DNA of 64,000 bases from Proteles cristata cristata. Taxonomy: Eukaryota > Chordata > Mammalia > Carnivora > Hyaenidae. The stretch covers positions 1,302,001 to 1,366,000 of the forward strand of contig JAESUZ010001712.1 of assembly GCA_017311185.1 (NCBI GenBank), in the 5' to 3' direction. Made by a program: the position numbers and the translations under genes. Each line of letters opens with the position of its first letter. The stretch's first letter is position 1. A model generated the notes under the pieces. The model worked only from the letters and a program-made list of their open reading frames with translations, was not told the origin of the DNA and did no database searches. Shown in pieces: positions 11,123-21,405 of this stretch.

Positions 11123-11240
11123 CACTTTTTATAGACCAAAATCGAGGCAGAGATATGAAAATATAAACATCATGCCACCAGTTACTAACAAAACCAATAC
11201 AACAGCCCAGGTCTTCTATCTCTAGGATAGCATTGTTCTC
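11123..11240 (-). mobile_element. MIR relic, part 2
   Basis: TTTTTATAGACCAAAATCG then GAGGCAGAGATATG and CAGCCCAGGTCTTCT continue the inverted MIR interrupted at 10690. Confidence 0.6.
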
Positions 11241-11289
11241 CTACTCCATGGTTTCTCCCCAAAATGTAAAATCAATATTCCAACTATCA

Positions 11290-11519
11290 CTGAATTGGAA
11301 TTTTTTTATTTTTTTATAGTTTATTTTTGAGACAGAGAGAGAGCATGAGTGGGAGAGGGGCAGAGAGAGAGGGAGACACAGAATCCGAAACAGGCTCCAG
11401 GCTCTGAGCACAGAGGCTGATGCGGGGTTCAAACCCATGAACTGTGACATCTGACCTGAGCCGAAGTCAGATGCTTAACCGACTGAGCCACCCAAGCGCG
11501 CCCCTCTGAATTGGAATTT
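11290..11519 (-). mobile_element. Felid CAN-SINE, inverted, perfect 14-bp target duplication
   Basis: CTGAATTGGAATTT occurs at 11290-11303 and 11506-11519. The inverted element 11304-11505 has CCACCCAAGCGCGCCCC at its head, with an extra GC pair compared with other copies. Confidence 0.95.
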
Positions 11520-11813
11520 CTAAATCCATTTTACAGATGACAAAATAAAGACAAGACACAAGGTTTCAAGAAAATGCATTATTATAATCCATTCATTCAG
11601 CCATAGGTTATTCCCAAATAAAGACAGAGGAGACACTTGGACTGACCTGGCTCCTGATCAGGGCCCCAATATCAAGGGCATGATGTGTTGTTGCCATTTT
11701 CCATATGCACATTTCCCCAGCAGGGAAATATTTGTCCTAGAAACAGGATTCCTGGCTTGTAGTCATTGATTCACTTATTTGTTCGTTTATTCATCCATTC
11801 ATCCAATCAGCTT

Positions 11814-12065
11814 CACTCATTCATGTTTTTTTTTAATTTTTTTAAAATGTTTTATTTCTAGGAGACAGAGAGAGCGTGAGCAAGGGAGGGTCAGAGAGAG
11901 AGGGAGTCACAGACTGAAACAGGCTCCAGGCTCTGAGCTGGCAGTCAGCCCAGAGCCCGACCCGGGGCCCGAACTGACGAACCGCGAGATCATGACCTAA
12001 GCGAAAGTCGAAAGTCGGACGCTTAACCGACTAAGCCACCCAGGCGCCCCACTCATTCATGTTTT
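11814..12065 (-). mobile_element. Young-type felid CAN-SINE, inverted, perfect 16-bp target duplication
   Basis: CACTCATTCATGTTTT is repeated at 11814-11829 and 12050-12065. The element carries the diagnostic changes of the younger type: TATTTCTAGGAG at the tail side, GGCAGTCAGC in the body, and GACTAAGCCACC at the head. CGAAAGT is doubled near 12002-12017. Confidence 0.96.
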
Positions 12066-13100
12066 AAGTGAGGCAACTTCCTTTATTCACCTATCTCCTA
12101 AAACAATTGAGAAAATTACCTATCCTCTTGAACTTCTTAAAGATGAAATCTAAGTTTCTCTCCCTATATTTAAATAATTGCAAAAGTGCTTCTGGCATGC
12201 AGTCAGTATAGACAATTTAAAACAAAAGTGCTATTGTGTATGTCATATGTACCCAGAGGACTACAGATACCTTTACAATTTGATATTTATCATCATCCAA
12301 AATTTTAAAACACATGAACGATCTTTTCCAGTGAGAACATTTAGTGTTCCTTTTCTTCTTTGAATTCGTATTCTATTCCACTTCCCCAATTTTACCTGAT
12401 TGTAATGTATTTCATGCTTGAAAATCTCTTATTAATCACCTTAGCATATCTTATGTAACAATAATATAAATCAACATGATCTTTTAATTTCCTATAATTT
12501 TATGTCCTAAAATGTGAAAATTTTCTTTTGGACTGAGTTATTACTAAACTCATCTAAATCAAATTAATCAAACAACCAACATATCACAGCTTTACATGAT
12601 GCACCATAAAATTGAGAGAAATGAGAAGTGCAGCTTCCTTCCTGAAAGTGGAAGGTGAGCTGGGAAAGAAGAACCTTTCCCATGAGATCTTCCCTGAAGG
12701 CAGGTTCTCAGGCCAATCTTATTAGTAAAGAGTACATGTAGAAGTCTAGGATCTAGAAATTAATTCCCTGACATATGTCTAATCTAACATACCCCAGTCG
12801 GAAGGATGCTTCCCTAGGAGCCAAACGCACAGAGACCCCACAAGGGACACTGAGACACATACTGAGACGGCCATTGCACAATCAGGTGGGTTAGGTGCTG
12901 GATCCACCAGGGACCAGCCAAGAGACAAACCTCACTAGTAACCTGAACAGGGGACATCTAGTGTAAAGAACTGTGAACAATGCAAAAGATGATTAACTAC
13001 TAAAAGCGATAAAAGAGAACTAACTGTAAGGTGTTGATGTAGAAACTCAGATGGCACCTACCATCCATGAGGCTGAGGGAAAACTAAAGGAGGAGAGAAC
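12066..13100. other. Unassigned, AT-rich then mixed DNA
   Basis: No gene or repeat family recognised. Confidence 0.45.
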
Positions 13101-13510
13101 TTAGAAATTCAGAGGAAAATCCTGCAAGGTGTAGATGCAGACCCTTGAAAAGGGGGAGTGGTTGCCGAAACAGCGAAGAAACAGGGTGTTGGTGGTGCTC
13201 ACCCCAGGACCCTGATAGCTGCCACCACAGCAGTGAAAACTACTGGGATCCCCTGCATCCGGATTTGCTAGCAACTGCTGGGGAAACGGAATGGGTAACA
13301 CCTTCCTCCACCTCCCGCTCCACAGCGCCCTCTATTGGTAGAGGGTTCCATGGAGGCGGCCATCGAAGGAGAACTGCAAGGTGCAGAGTTTGGCTTCAGG
13401 AGGATAAAGCAGGACAAGAAAGGGTGGGCTTGGAGCTGAAAGGCAATACATTAGCAACTGGAGGAAGAATGGAGAGAGAATTATAACGGGTTGCATGAAT
13501 CCAGAGAAAG
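13101..13510. repeat. Ancient interspersed repeat, family not assigned
   Basis: Phrases such as CACAGCAGTGAAAACTAC, TGCTAGCAACTGCTGGG and TTGGAGCTGAAAGGCAATAC have the feel of an old mammalian LTR or LINE 3' segment. A shorter related-looking stretch is at 19735-19882. I cannot name the family. It contains the CTCF-like site at 13323-13338. Confidence 0.45.
13323..13338 (-). promoter_or_regulatory. CTCF-like motif
   Basis: On the minus strand the bases read CCAATAGAGGGCGCTG. This matches the CTCF core CCASYAGRKGGCRSY at all but one position (A in place of S). Confidence 0.5.
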
Positions 13511-13544
13511 AAGAAATGACTTTCCATCTCACTTTCTCCAAATC

Positions 13545-13793
13545 AAAAGATGGATAGACTTGGGGCGCCTGCGTGGCTCAGTCGGTTAAGCGTCCGACTT
13601 CGGCTCAGGTCATGATCTCACGGTTCATGGGTTCGAGCCCCGCGTCAGGCTCTGTGCTGACAGCCAGCTCAGAGCCTGGAGCCTGTTTCAGATTCTGCAT
13701 CTCCCTCTCTCTCTGACCCTCCCCTGCTCATGCTGTCTGTCTCTCTCAGAAATAAATAAAACAAACAACAACAACAAAAAAGATGGATAGACT
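13545..13793 (+). mobile_element. Felid CAN-SINE, perfect 16-bp target duplication
   Basis: AAAAGATGGATAGACT flanks at 13545-13560 and 13778-13793. The head is close to intact (GGTTAAGCGTCCGACTTCGG, GGTTCGAGCCCCGCG). It ends TCAGAAATAAATAAAAC, then an ACAACAACA tail. Confidence 0.96.
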
Positions 13794-14664
13794 CTACACT
13801 AGATCCTGAGCTAATTCCTTTGGTCGCAGTAGCATTTGCAATTTATAGTGGAGAGCATCGCACACACAGGACTCCCCTGCATGATGTCCAGGGCTGAGAA
13901 TTTTACCCTAAGCTCACAAAATCTTGGCTTTGCTTCTATGCATGCAAAGTGAGCTGGTTTTCTCACATGCTCAGGAAGCACTGCCAGAATTCTCGAGGGG
14001 CGAATTATGTATGTGTCTTTGTGCAGTTGCTCACCCTGACACCAGTCCTTGGAGACGGCTTTTACCGCTGAGCTCTTTCTCCTTTTGATTCTTGCCCAAG
14101 TATAGTGGGAAGGCAGGGAGGTGTGGATCATCTATTTTGATTTCTCCTATTTCTGCTCTGTGCTTTAAAGTGAAATGATTTCATACAGCCACCAAATTGG
14201 CACCAAGTTCTACCTTTCACCAACTCCCCTACAGTCTTTATCACTGCAGCCAAGGAGACATGACAAAAAAAAACAAAAAAACAAAAAACTTGTGTCAGTG
14301 CCAACCAACTGTGACAGAATTTTACTTCAAAATTATTCCGTTGGCTTTACTTGTATGAAGCTCTCTGCCATATTCTGAAAAACACATTACTCATCTCAAA
14401 CATCTTTAGAAAGAAACCCCCTGAAAAGCCACATGATGTGCAGGAAGTGTACTGGTTGGAAATAGAAGGCTCAGGTGTTCCCATGTTCACCACTAACTGG
14501 CCATGTACACAACAGAGTCACTTAGTGTCCCATCTTGTCCCTCAGCCTCACCCGCTGAACACTGCAGGGTTCGGGACAATATTTACAGTCATCAGCCTCA
14601 TGTTCACGTTGCTGAGCATCACTGAGATGGATGGGGCCAAGAGAATAAATTTACATTCCCTCTA
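13794..14664. other. Unassigned DNA
   Basis: Holds a short A-rich AAAAAAAACAAAAAAAC stretch near 14265-14290 and open frames of about 105 codons with no recognisable product. Confidence 0.4.
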
Positions 14665-14669
14665 AGTTT

Positions 14670-15134
14670 CATTAGCGTTTAAAAACTAAGGTGTAATAGA
14701 CATAGTATAACGCACAAATTGATAGCTTTTTACATAAATACACACGTATGTAACTACCTTTTAATCATGACATAGGTATCTCAAATATCCCCCCAAATCC
14801 TTGTGCCCTTTCTTAGTAAATATCCACCTCTGCCCTGAGAAGTAACTACTATTCTGACTTCCATCAGCAGTGATTTGTTTTGTGTCTTCTTGAACTTTGT
14901 ATATACAAGATTTTACAGTATGCACTCTTAGGCATCTTGTTTCCTCCATCAAAACGGTCAGGGAGATTCATTCACAGTCCCTCCTCTTTATTCTATTGTG
15001 TGAATACACCACCATTTATCCATTCTGCCATTGATGGACATTTGGGTGGTTTCCAGTCTTGGGCTATTATGAATAAAACTTCTGTGAACATTCTTGCACA
15101 TGTCTTATGGTGGATATATATTTTCCCTTGGGTC
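14670..15134 (-). mobile_element. Ancient L1 relic (ORF2 3' region), antisense, part 1
   Basis: TTATCCATTCTGCCATTG, GATGGACATTTGGGTGG and GGCTATTATGAATAAAAC are the antisense of the L1 ORF2 C-terminal region. The frame is decayed. Confidence 0.8.
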
Positions 15135-15565
15135 CTGCATCAGTCTGATTAGAAGAGCAAAGCCACATACTTCAAAAAGAAAAGGTTTAATATGAAGAAT
15201 ATCTTAATTATAACAGGAATAACAAGAGATTGGCCACTAAGAAGTAAAGATTAGAAAGAATACAGAAAAAGCAGATATAAGGGGAGGTTACCAACCCCAG
15301 AGCTGAGATAAATTACTCAGGAAGAACATTGCCCTCAAGGCATGTCTCTCACCAACAGCTTTTACTAATCAAGCTTCAGTACCAGCTGGAAAAGGAAAAG
15401 CTATTTAAAGGGCCCAGGTCCATTTTCACAAAGCAGTCAAAAAGGGTCAACTGGTTGCTGAGAGATGATAAATCAATAACTGGCACAGGTTTCATACCTA
15501 GGAAGGGAACCAGTGCATCACAGAATTGCTGCAGATCTAGAGACAGTGGATTTTACTCAAGAGTT
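15135..15565. repeat. Unclassified insert splitting the L1 relic
   Basis: The L1 match stops at about CCTTGGGTCC and resumes at about TTTTCCAAACGGCTGCACC. The intervening DNA (for example AAAAGGTTTAATATGAAG and CAATAACTGGCACAGG) is not L1. Its right edge is uncertain, because TACCTAGGAAGGGAA near 15497 could be L1 again. No clear target duplication. Confidence 0.45.
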
Positions 15566-15951
15566 TTCCAAACGGCTGCACCAGTTTATGATCTCACTGG
15601 CAATGTGCAAGAATTCCAGGTGCTTCATATTCTTGCCAGCACTGTACTGTTGGTCTAATTTTAGACATTATGGTGAGTATGAAGTGATATTTCACTGTGA
15701 TTTTACACAGCACATCCTTGATAAGTGAAGACATTCAGTGCCTTTTCATATGCTTCCTGGACATTTAGAAATCCCCTTTGTGAAAAGCCCATTCAAGTCA
15801 GATGCTCATTTTTTTTTACTGTGGTCTTCCTATTGAATTGTAGGAGTGTTTTTTATATGCTACATATGAGTCCTATATCAGGTATGTATATTGTAAATAT
15901 CTTCTCTCAGTCTGTGGTTTGCTTACATTACTTTTTAGAAAGTATCCATAG
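15566..15951 (-). mobile_element. Ancient L1 relic, antisense, part 2
   Basis: GGCTGCACCAGTTTATGATC, TTCTTGCCAGCACTGTACTG, CATATGCTTCCTGGACATTT and CTCTCAGTCTGTGGTTTGC follow antisense L1 ORF2 order. Confidence 0.78.
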
Positions 15952-16148
15952 AGGGGATGGCTGTGTGGCTCGGTTGGTTGAGTGGCCAACTTTTGATTTC
16001 AGCTCAGGTCATGATCTCATGGCTCATGGGACTGAGCCTCTTATCGGGCTCCGCACTGACACCACTGAGCCTTCTTGGGATTCTCTCCCCGTCTCTCTGC
16101 CCCTCCCCTGGCTCACTTTCCCAAAATAAATAAATTTTAAAAAAATTA
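15952..16148 (+). mobile_element. Felid CAN-SINE, older type
   Basis: Contains GGCTGTGTGGCTCGGTTGG, TGATTTCAGCTCAGG and CTTGGGATTCTCTC. It ends in AAATAAATAAATTTTAAAA. Inserted into the antisense L1 relic. No clear target duplication. Confidence 0.88.
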
Positions 16149-16359
16149 AAATCATCCTAATCCATTTACAATAATTGTCCTTCTTGCCCTCTGCCAGTTC
16201 CTTTGGAGTCAGAGGTTTCTGTAGCAGAGGTAAGTGCAGTTTGAATTTATTATGGAAAGCTTCGATGAGATCAGATGATCTTCCTCAATCTCAGGGGAGA
16301 CATTCTTTTAAAAATCAACAATGCCATTTCTAAGCACTCTGGTGGCATCCACCCTTCCT

Positions 16360-16510
16360 GGTCACCATAACTTATGATTATGTGCCCACTATCTGCTTTC
16401 CTTCTCAATGTCGAGTTCCTTGAAAACAGGAACCAAACATTCATCTGTATAAGCTGAGGGCTAGCACAGAACTGGTGTGCCCTGTGCACTCAATGAATGT
16501 TCCTTCAGTG
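16360..16510 (+). mobile_element. L2 LINE 3' end relic
   Basis: GAGTTCCTTGAAAACAGGAACC followed by CTAGCACAGAACTGGTG and CACTCAATGAATGTTC matches the order of the L2 3' end. Confidence 0.65.
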
Positions 16511-16916
16511 TCTTGACTGAATCAGAGCAATTATCTTTTCCAGCTGTGAGATGAGACACAAATTTTACTTATATGCACTTTTAACTGATGTTGGGGCAAT
16601 TGGTGGCTAATAAGGAAAAAGATGGGAACCTGGAAGAAAGTTCGGGTTTCCCGAGGCATGAAAAGTAGGAAATTAGAAGCCCCAGAACCATCCTCTGGAG
16701 ATGGGGACTGATAAGAGAGGAGGCAACAGTCTAATTTGGGCTAAGAGGGGATCTTGATGATACAGTGCCAGAAGGAGGTGTGGCTGGAAGAGACATGAGA
16801 GCAGGAAGGAGCCACTCTGGAATCCCTTGGCAGAACTACCACCTCCAGCAGCAGGTGACACTTTTGGGGCACCGGTGCCTGGGCCTCACAGCAGGGGGTG
16901 GAGCAGTAAACTATAT
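16511..16916. other. Unassigned DNA
   Basis: No repeat or gene recognised. Ends at a TATATATATTTTTT stretch used by the next SINE. Confidence 0.45.
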
Positions 16917-17116
16917 ATATTTTTTAAGTTTTCATTTATTTTAAGAGAGAGCACAAGCGGGAAAGGGGCAGAATGAGAGTGGGAGAGAGAGTCTCAAGCA
17001 GGCTCCAGGCTGTCAATACAGAGCCCAATGAGGGGCTTGAAGTCACAAACTGTGAGATTATGATCTGAGCTAAAATCAGGAATTAGATGCTTAACCAACT
17101 GAGCCACCGTGGCACC
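16917..17116 (-). mobile_element. Felid CAN-SINE, inverted, first of a pair
   Basis: Inverted element with tail side TTTTTTAAGTTTTCATTTA and head GAGCCACCGTGGCACCCC. Confidence 0.9.
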
Positions 17117-17377
17117 CCTGAGCTGTATTTTTTTTTTAAATTTTAAATGTTTTATTTATTTCTGAGAGAGAGAGAGAAAGAGAGAGGCAGCGTGAGCAGG
17201 GGAGGTTCAGAGAGAGAGGGAGATACAGAAACTGAAGCAGGCTCCAGGCTCTGAGCTGGCTGTCAGCACAGAGCCCAACGCGGGGCTCGAACCTACAAAC
17301 CGTGAGATCATGACCTGTGCTGAAGTTGGATGCTTAACCGACTGAGCCACCCAGGTGCCCCCTGAGCTGTATTTTTT
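17117..17377 (-). mobile_element. Felid CAN-SINE, inverted, second of a pair, 17-bp target duplication
   Basis: CCTGAGCTGTATTTTTT is found at 17117-17133 and 17361-17377. The duplicated bases start within the head end of the previous SINE, so this copy landed directly against the older one. The element is 17134-17360. Confidence 0.95.
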
Positions 17378-18490
17378 CTAAAAAAAGCTTCCCAGGTTAT
17401 AAAGACACTTGGCGAAGGTTAGGCTGGAGGGCTTCTCTCCAAGACAGACCCTGAGTTCTGTGTTAAGCAAAGGCTGATTCATATACACTTCTTAGAAGAT
17501 CCAGAGGATACACCTATTAGACATCTGGATGCTGTTGGGTGAGCAGTTTTAACCTAGATCTGAGGGGTAGACTTAGGCTTTGTGTAATGAGGACTTCACT
17601 TTCTTTCACTGCAGAGAGAAAAGCAATAAAAGAGTTACAACTTTGAACTTGGGGTAGAAAACAGAAGGTGAATTAGGAAGCAGAAAAGGCAGTTAGCGAA
17701 TTGAATCCCATTTTGCTACAATTGCTACAATGAGCCAATCGTATTCTTTTTGTACCCTGAAGGTGGCCACACTGTGATAAGGTTATTTTAGTGATTAAAA
17801 GGTTGAGACCAGAGCATGGAGGGCCTTGGATGCCAAGGTAAGGAGAGTGGACAGTGCCCACCGAGCAAATCTCTGCAGACTAGGGAACTCATTCCTGGGC
17901 GAGGTGGCCTCACTGGTAAGTCAGTCTCAACCCTAAAAGCCTACAACTCTATCCTATGTACTGTCAAGATGCAAAGAAACTACTAGCTGTTTTGAATCTG
18001 AGTTTTCCTCACATGTATCTTGCTAATGCCAACTTGCATTAGTAAGTTGTGTTTTCCGTGTGAATACAACTGGCAGTTGCCGGTGGGGCTTAGGTCAAGT
18101 ACAGAGAATCAGCAAACCAACAGGAAAGTTTTAAGCCTTGCAAATCTGTGGTTTAGAAATAAAGTGCAAAGTCAACTGCACGGTCCCTGCCTGCCTCCAT
18201 AATAACATGGTATTAGAAAAAGAAAGTGCATGAGGTTCGAAGGCAGTGTAATCATCATCAGTGTTGCCCTACACCAAAATCTAGGGGTTCTGTGCCACAA
18301 AGAACCAGCTGGAGAAAGCAGCTCTCCAGCCATTTCCCATCCTGACCCAACTCTCCCACAGCCTCACCTACACAGCTCATGTCTAACAAGTCCAGAGAAG
18401 CTGGTCCAATAGGTTGTTTTGATAATGCTTATTACTGACAATACGAGACAACACAGTGTAGTTAAAAGAGAAAAAATGACATCATTATGG
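17378..18490. other. Unassigned DNA with an old-repeat phrase
   Basis: AGCATGGAGGGCCTTGGATGC near 17813 resembles an old interspersed repeat common in mammals, but I cannot name the family. Nothing else recognised. Confidence 0.4.
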
Positions 18491-19240
18491 TGGGGGGGGG
18501 GCTATACTTATTTGTTCAATAAATATCTATCATGTGAGAACTACGTGCCAGGCATTGTACTAAAGATGCCAAAATCACAGAGGAAAAAATGTGATCTCTT
18601 CATGGTGCCGAGTCTGAGGAAGAAATCGATGTAGAAACAGAATTTACTGAAGGGCAATGATAGAGAAATACATAAGATTTCATGAAAGGCTTTAATTAGG
18701 GAAGACTTCCTGGAGGAGAGGCTATCTGAGCTGGTAGGTGGAGTCAAGGGTGGGCCAAACCCACTCACATTAGCTTGCAAAAGACTATTACCTACATTTC
18801 TCCCCAATTCTGCACTCATTGACCATACTGGTAACTTGAAATCAGCAATGGCTCTAATATTCACACCACAGAAATCAGCAAATCCTACAAACTAAGTGTT
18901 TCCTCTTAGAGAGATGCATTTCCCAGCACACTCCTGGGTGGGATGCAGTTAAGAGGGAGAGAAGGGCATTACAGGGCAAGTCTAGACCATAGGCAAAGGC
19001 ATGGAAGCACAAAAAGCACGGGGGTGGGACTACAGGACTTTAATTTTTCTAGACTGTGAAGTGCACAGCTGTAATAGCAGGAAATGAAACAGAAAGGAAG
19101 GCAAGGGCTAGATTATGAAGGGCATTGTATGTCATCCTAAGGAGTTTTCCCTTTATCTAGTAGGAGATGGAGAGGCAAAGAAGTTTTAAACTAGGGTGTT
19201 ACCTTCTAATATTTTAGAAACATCCTGTTTATAATCCTTG
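18491..19240 (+). repeat. Old interspersed repeat-like DNA, family not assigned
   Basis: TTGTTCAATAAATATCTATC, GTGCCAGGCATTGTAC, GAAGACTTCCTGGAGGAG and GAAGGGCATTGTATGTCATC appear in the order of a widespread old mammalian repeat (L2/L3-like). The interior is heavily diverged. Confidence 0.5.
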
Positions 19241-19344
19241 ATGAGAAATAATCATCTTCTACAACCTGAACTGATTAGATTGGAGAAATTTTTCTCCTAA
19301 ACCCACCCTCAATGCCAAAAATAAAAAAGCAAAATAAATTTAAA

Positions 19345-19500
19345 AACGTAAGTTTTTAAGCATTATGTGGTGACAGATGGTAGCTACATCTATGGCAAGC
19401 ATAACATAGAGTTGTTGAATCACTGTATCATACACCTGAAACGAATATAATGTGTATCAAAACAATGAGAAATAAATTCATTTTTTAAAATACAAAAAGT
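19345..19500 (+). mobile_element. Old L1 3' terminal relic
   Basis: GAATCACTGTATCATACACC, TGAAACGAATATAATGTG and GAGAAATAAATTC resemble the terminal 3' UTR of mammalian L1M elements. Confidence 0.7.
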
Positions 19501-19519
19501 TTTTAAATACAAAAAGTGT

Positions 19520-19649
19520 GGGGTGCCTGGGTGGCTCAGTCAGTTAAGCATCCAACTCTTGATATCAGCTCAAGTGTTGGTCTTGGGAGTTCGATCCCTG
19601 CATTGGGCTCTGAGCTGGGCAGAAAGACTACTTAAAAAAAAAAAAAAAA
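19520..19649 (+). mobile_element. Short CAN-SINE without TC tract
   Basis: Starts GGGGTGCCTGGGTGGCTCAG and has GATATCAGCTCAAGTGTTGG and GTTCGATCCCTGCATTGG. It then goes straight from GACTACTT to a 16-base A tail. It lacks the GAGCCTGGAGCC body and TC tract of the other copies, so it is about 130 bp long. Confidence 0.9.
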
Positions 19650-19734
19650 GTTTAGTCTTAGTGCCCAGATTTCCCACCACAATAAGAAATTTTTATTTGG
19701 AAAGGTAGGAGGTCTATAGAAAATGCGGTGACAG

Positions 19735-19882
19735 TTTTGGTCCCATCACAAGATAGATTTCAGACAGTGGGTTAAAGGAGAGAGCTTAATATAAAGAGCT
19801 ATTAACTACGAAAAAAGGCCAAGATACAAGGAAACTCTACCTGGTTCCCTGGGGTCTCTCCAGTGCCCTCTATTTGAAAAAC
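19735..19882. repeat. Unassigned old repeat with a weaker CTCF-like core
   Basis: GCTTAATATAAAGAGCTATT and CTCCAGTGCCCTCTATTTG echo stretches at 15185 and at 13317-13337. On the minus strand 19861-19876 reads CAAATAGAGGGCACTG, with two mismatches to the CTCF core. Confidence 0.35.
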
Positions 19883-20110
19883 TTATCATTTTGGGGCACC
19901 TGAGTAGCTTAGTTAGCTAAGCATCTTACTTCGGCTCAGGTCATGATCTCATGGTTTGTGAGTTCAAACCCTGCATCAGACTCTGGGATGACAGCTCAGA
20001 GCCTGGAGCCTGCTTCAAACTCTGTGTCCCCCTCTCTGATCCTCCCCCATTCATGCTTGGTCTCTCTGTCTCTCAAAAATTAATAAACGTTAAGAAAAAC
20101 GTAACATTTT
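19881..20110 (+). mobile_element. Felid CAN-SINE
   Basis: GGGGCACCTGAGTAGCTTAG head at 19893, GAGCCTGGAGCCTGC body and TTAATAAACGTTAAG tail. ACTTATCATTTT (19881) and ACGTAACATTTT (20099) are a worn target duplication. Confidence 0.92.
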
Positions 20111-20729
20111 AAGCTCATTTAAAAAAAATTATCATGTGTACAAATATGTATATATACACACATGTATAATATAAATAATTCTTATTTTATTGCTCATTTT
20201 CAAGGAGAAATACTGAAAGGAATCCCATTGTTTATCGCAGAGCATAATGAAGGGTATATTTGAAGCTGATAGCTGACATCAGAGGTCAAGCATTCTAGTG
20301 GGAACTGAAAAATGTGGTCCTTCTGGCTATTTAGCTCACAACACCGAATAGGGAGCTGTGAATTTCTTATGGCATAAGTAGGCCTTGGGGAATTGCTTAC
20401 CACTCATTCTGGGTATCAACTTTAAGAATTCGGCTATGCTGTAGCTCTAAAGAGGATTAGCTCAGTTTCTGCTGTGACTTCACTGTGCTCTGTCATTTAT
20501 TCCTTCCAGCCACTAAGTACACTCACTCTGTCTGGAGCTCTACTCCAGCATTTGACGGACCTTCCCCAACTCACTCTCAGGTCACTGTCCTGGGACACTA
20601 ATGTTTCCCACAATTACAGACCACCAGGTTACACCATATGCTCCACTTTCCACTGTTTCTCTTTGGCGGGAAAAAAATCTGTGGCTGCTTAATTTTCCCA
20701 ATGATGCAATTAAGCTTCCATCTTGAGAG
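20111..20729. other. Unassigned DNA
   Basis: Includes a TATATACACACATGTATA stretch near 20150. No gene recognised. Confidence 0.4.
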
Positions 20730-20871
20730 ACCATGGTTAAGAGCACAGGTTCCAGAATCAGATATACCCTAGTCCCTGTATTTAGTTAAGTTGTGCATTA
20801 AGTCTTGAAACCTCAGTTTTCTCGTTTATAAAAAGAGCACCTGCTCATGTGATTGTTAAAAGATTAAATGA
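20730..20871 (+). mobile_element. MIR relic, part 1 (split by two SINEs)
   Basis: GGTTAAGAGCACAGGTTCC, CCTCAGTTTTCTCGTTTATA and AAAAGATTAAATGAG follow sense MIR order. Confidence 0.8.
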
Positions 20872-21077
20872 GGGGCGCCTGGGTGGCTCAGTTGCAAGTG
20901 TCCTACTACAGCTCAGGTCATGATCTCCGTCTGTGAGTTCAAGCCCCGCAACCAGCTCTGTGCTGACAGCTCACAGCCTAGAGTCTGTTTCAGATTCTGT
21001 CTCCCTCTCTCTCTCTGCCCCTCCTCCACTCATGCTCTGTTTCTCTGTGTCTCTCAAAAATGAACAAATGTTAAAAA
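20872..21077 (+). mobile_element. Felid CAN-SINE, first of a tandem pair
   Basis: Head GGGGCGCCTGGGTGGCTCAG, a small deletion after CAGTTG, GACAGCTCACAGCC body, TC tracts and an AAAAATGAACAAATG tail. The flanks AGATTAAATGAG and CGATTAAAAGAAG are an imperfect target duplication. Confidence 0.93.
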
Positions 21078-21082
21078 CGATT

Positions 21083-21333
21083 AAAAGAAGTATAATGGGG
21101 CGCCCGGGTGGCTTAGTCGGTTGAGCGTCCGAATTTCACTTAGGTCATGATCTCGCGGTTCATGGGTTCGAGCCCCGCATCGGGCTCTGTGCTGACTGCC
21201 AGCTCAGAGCCTGGAGCTGTTTCAGAGTCTGTATCTCCCTCTCTCTCTGACCCTCCCCTGCTCACACTGTCTCTCTCTCTCTCTCTCTCTCTCTGCTAGA
21301 AATAAATAAAACATTAAAAAAAAGAAGTATAAT
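21083..21333 (+). mobile_element. Young-type felid CAN-SINE, second of a tandem pair, 14-bp duplication
   Basis: AAAAGAAGTATAAT is repeated at 21083-21096 and 21320-21333. The element has the younger-type features CACTTAGGTCATGATCTCG, GACTGCCAGCTCAG and CTAGAAATAAATAAA. Confidence 0.95.
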
Positions 21334-21405
21334 AAGATAATCTGCATAAAGTTAGCAGTACCAGTAGCACAGTAAATGCTTAGCAAAAGTTACCATTACT
21401 ATGCT
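21334..21405 (+). mobile_element. MIR relic, part 2
   Basis: GATAATCTGCATAAAG, then CAGTAAATGCTTAGC and AGTTACCATTACT complete the MIR 3' part begun at 20730. Confidence 0.75.

Noticed and set aside
13561..13660. tRNA-like sequence with box A and box B similarity
   Set aside because: It is the head of a CAN-SINE with a target duplication, not a functional tRNA gene. The same holds for all other tRNA-like heads in the window.
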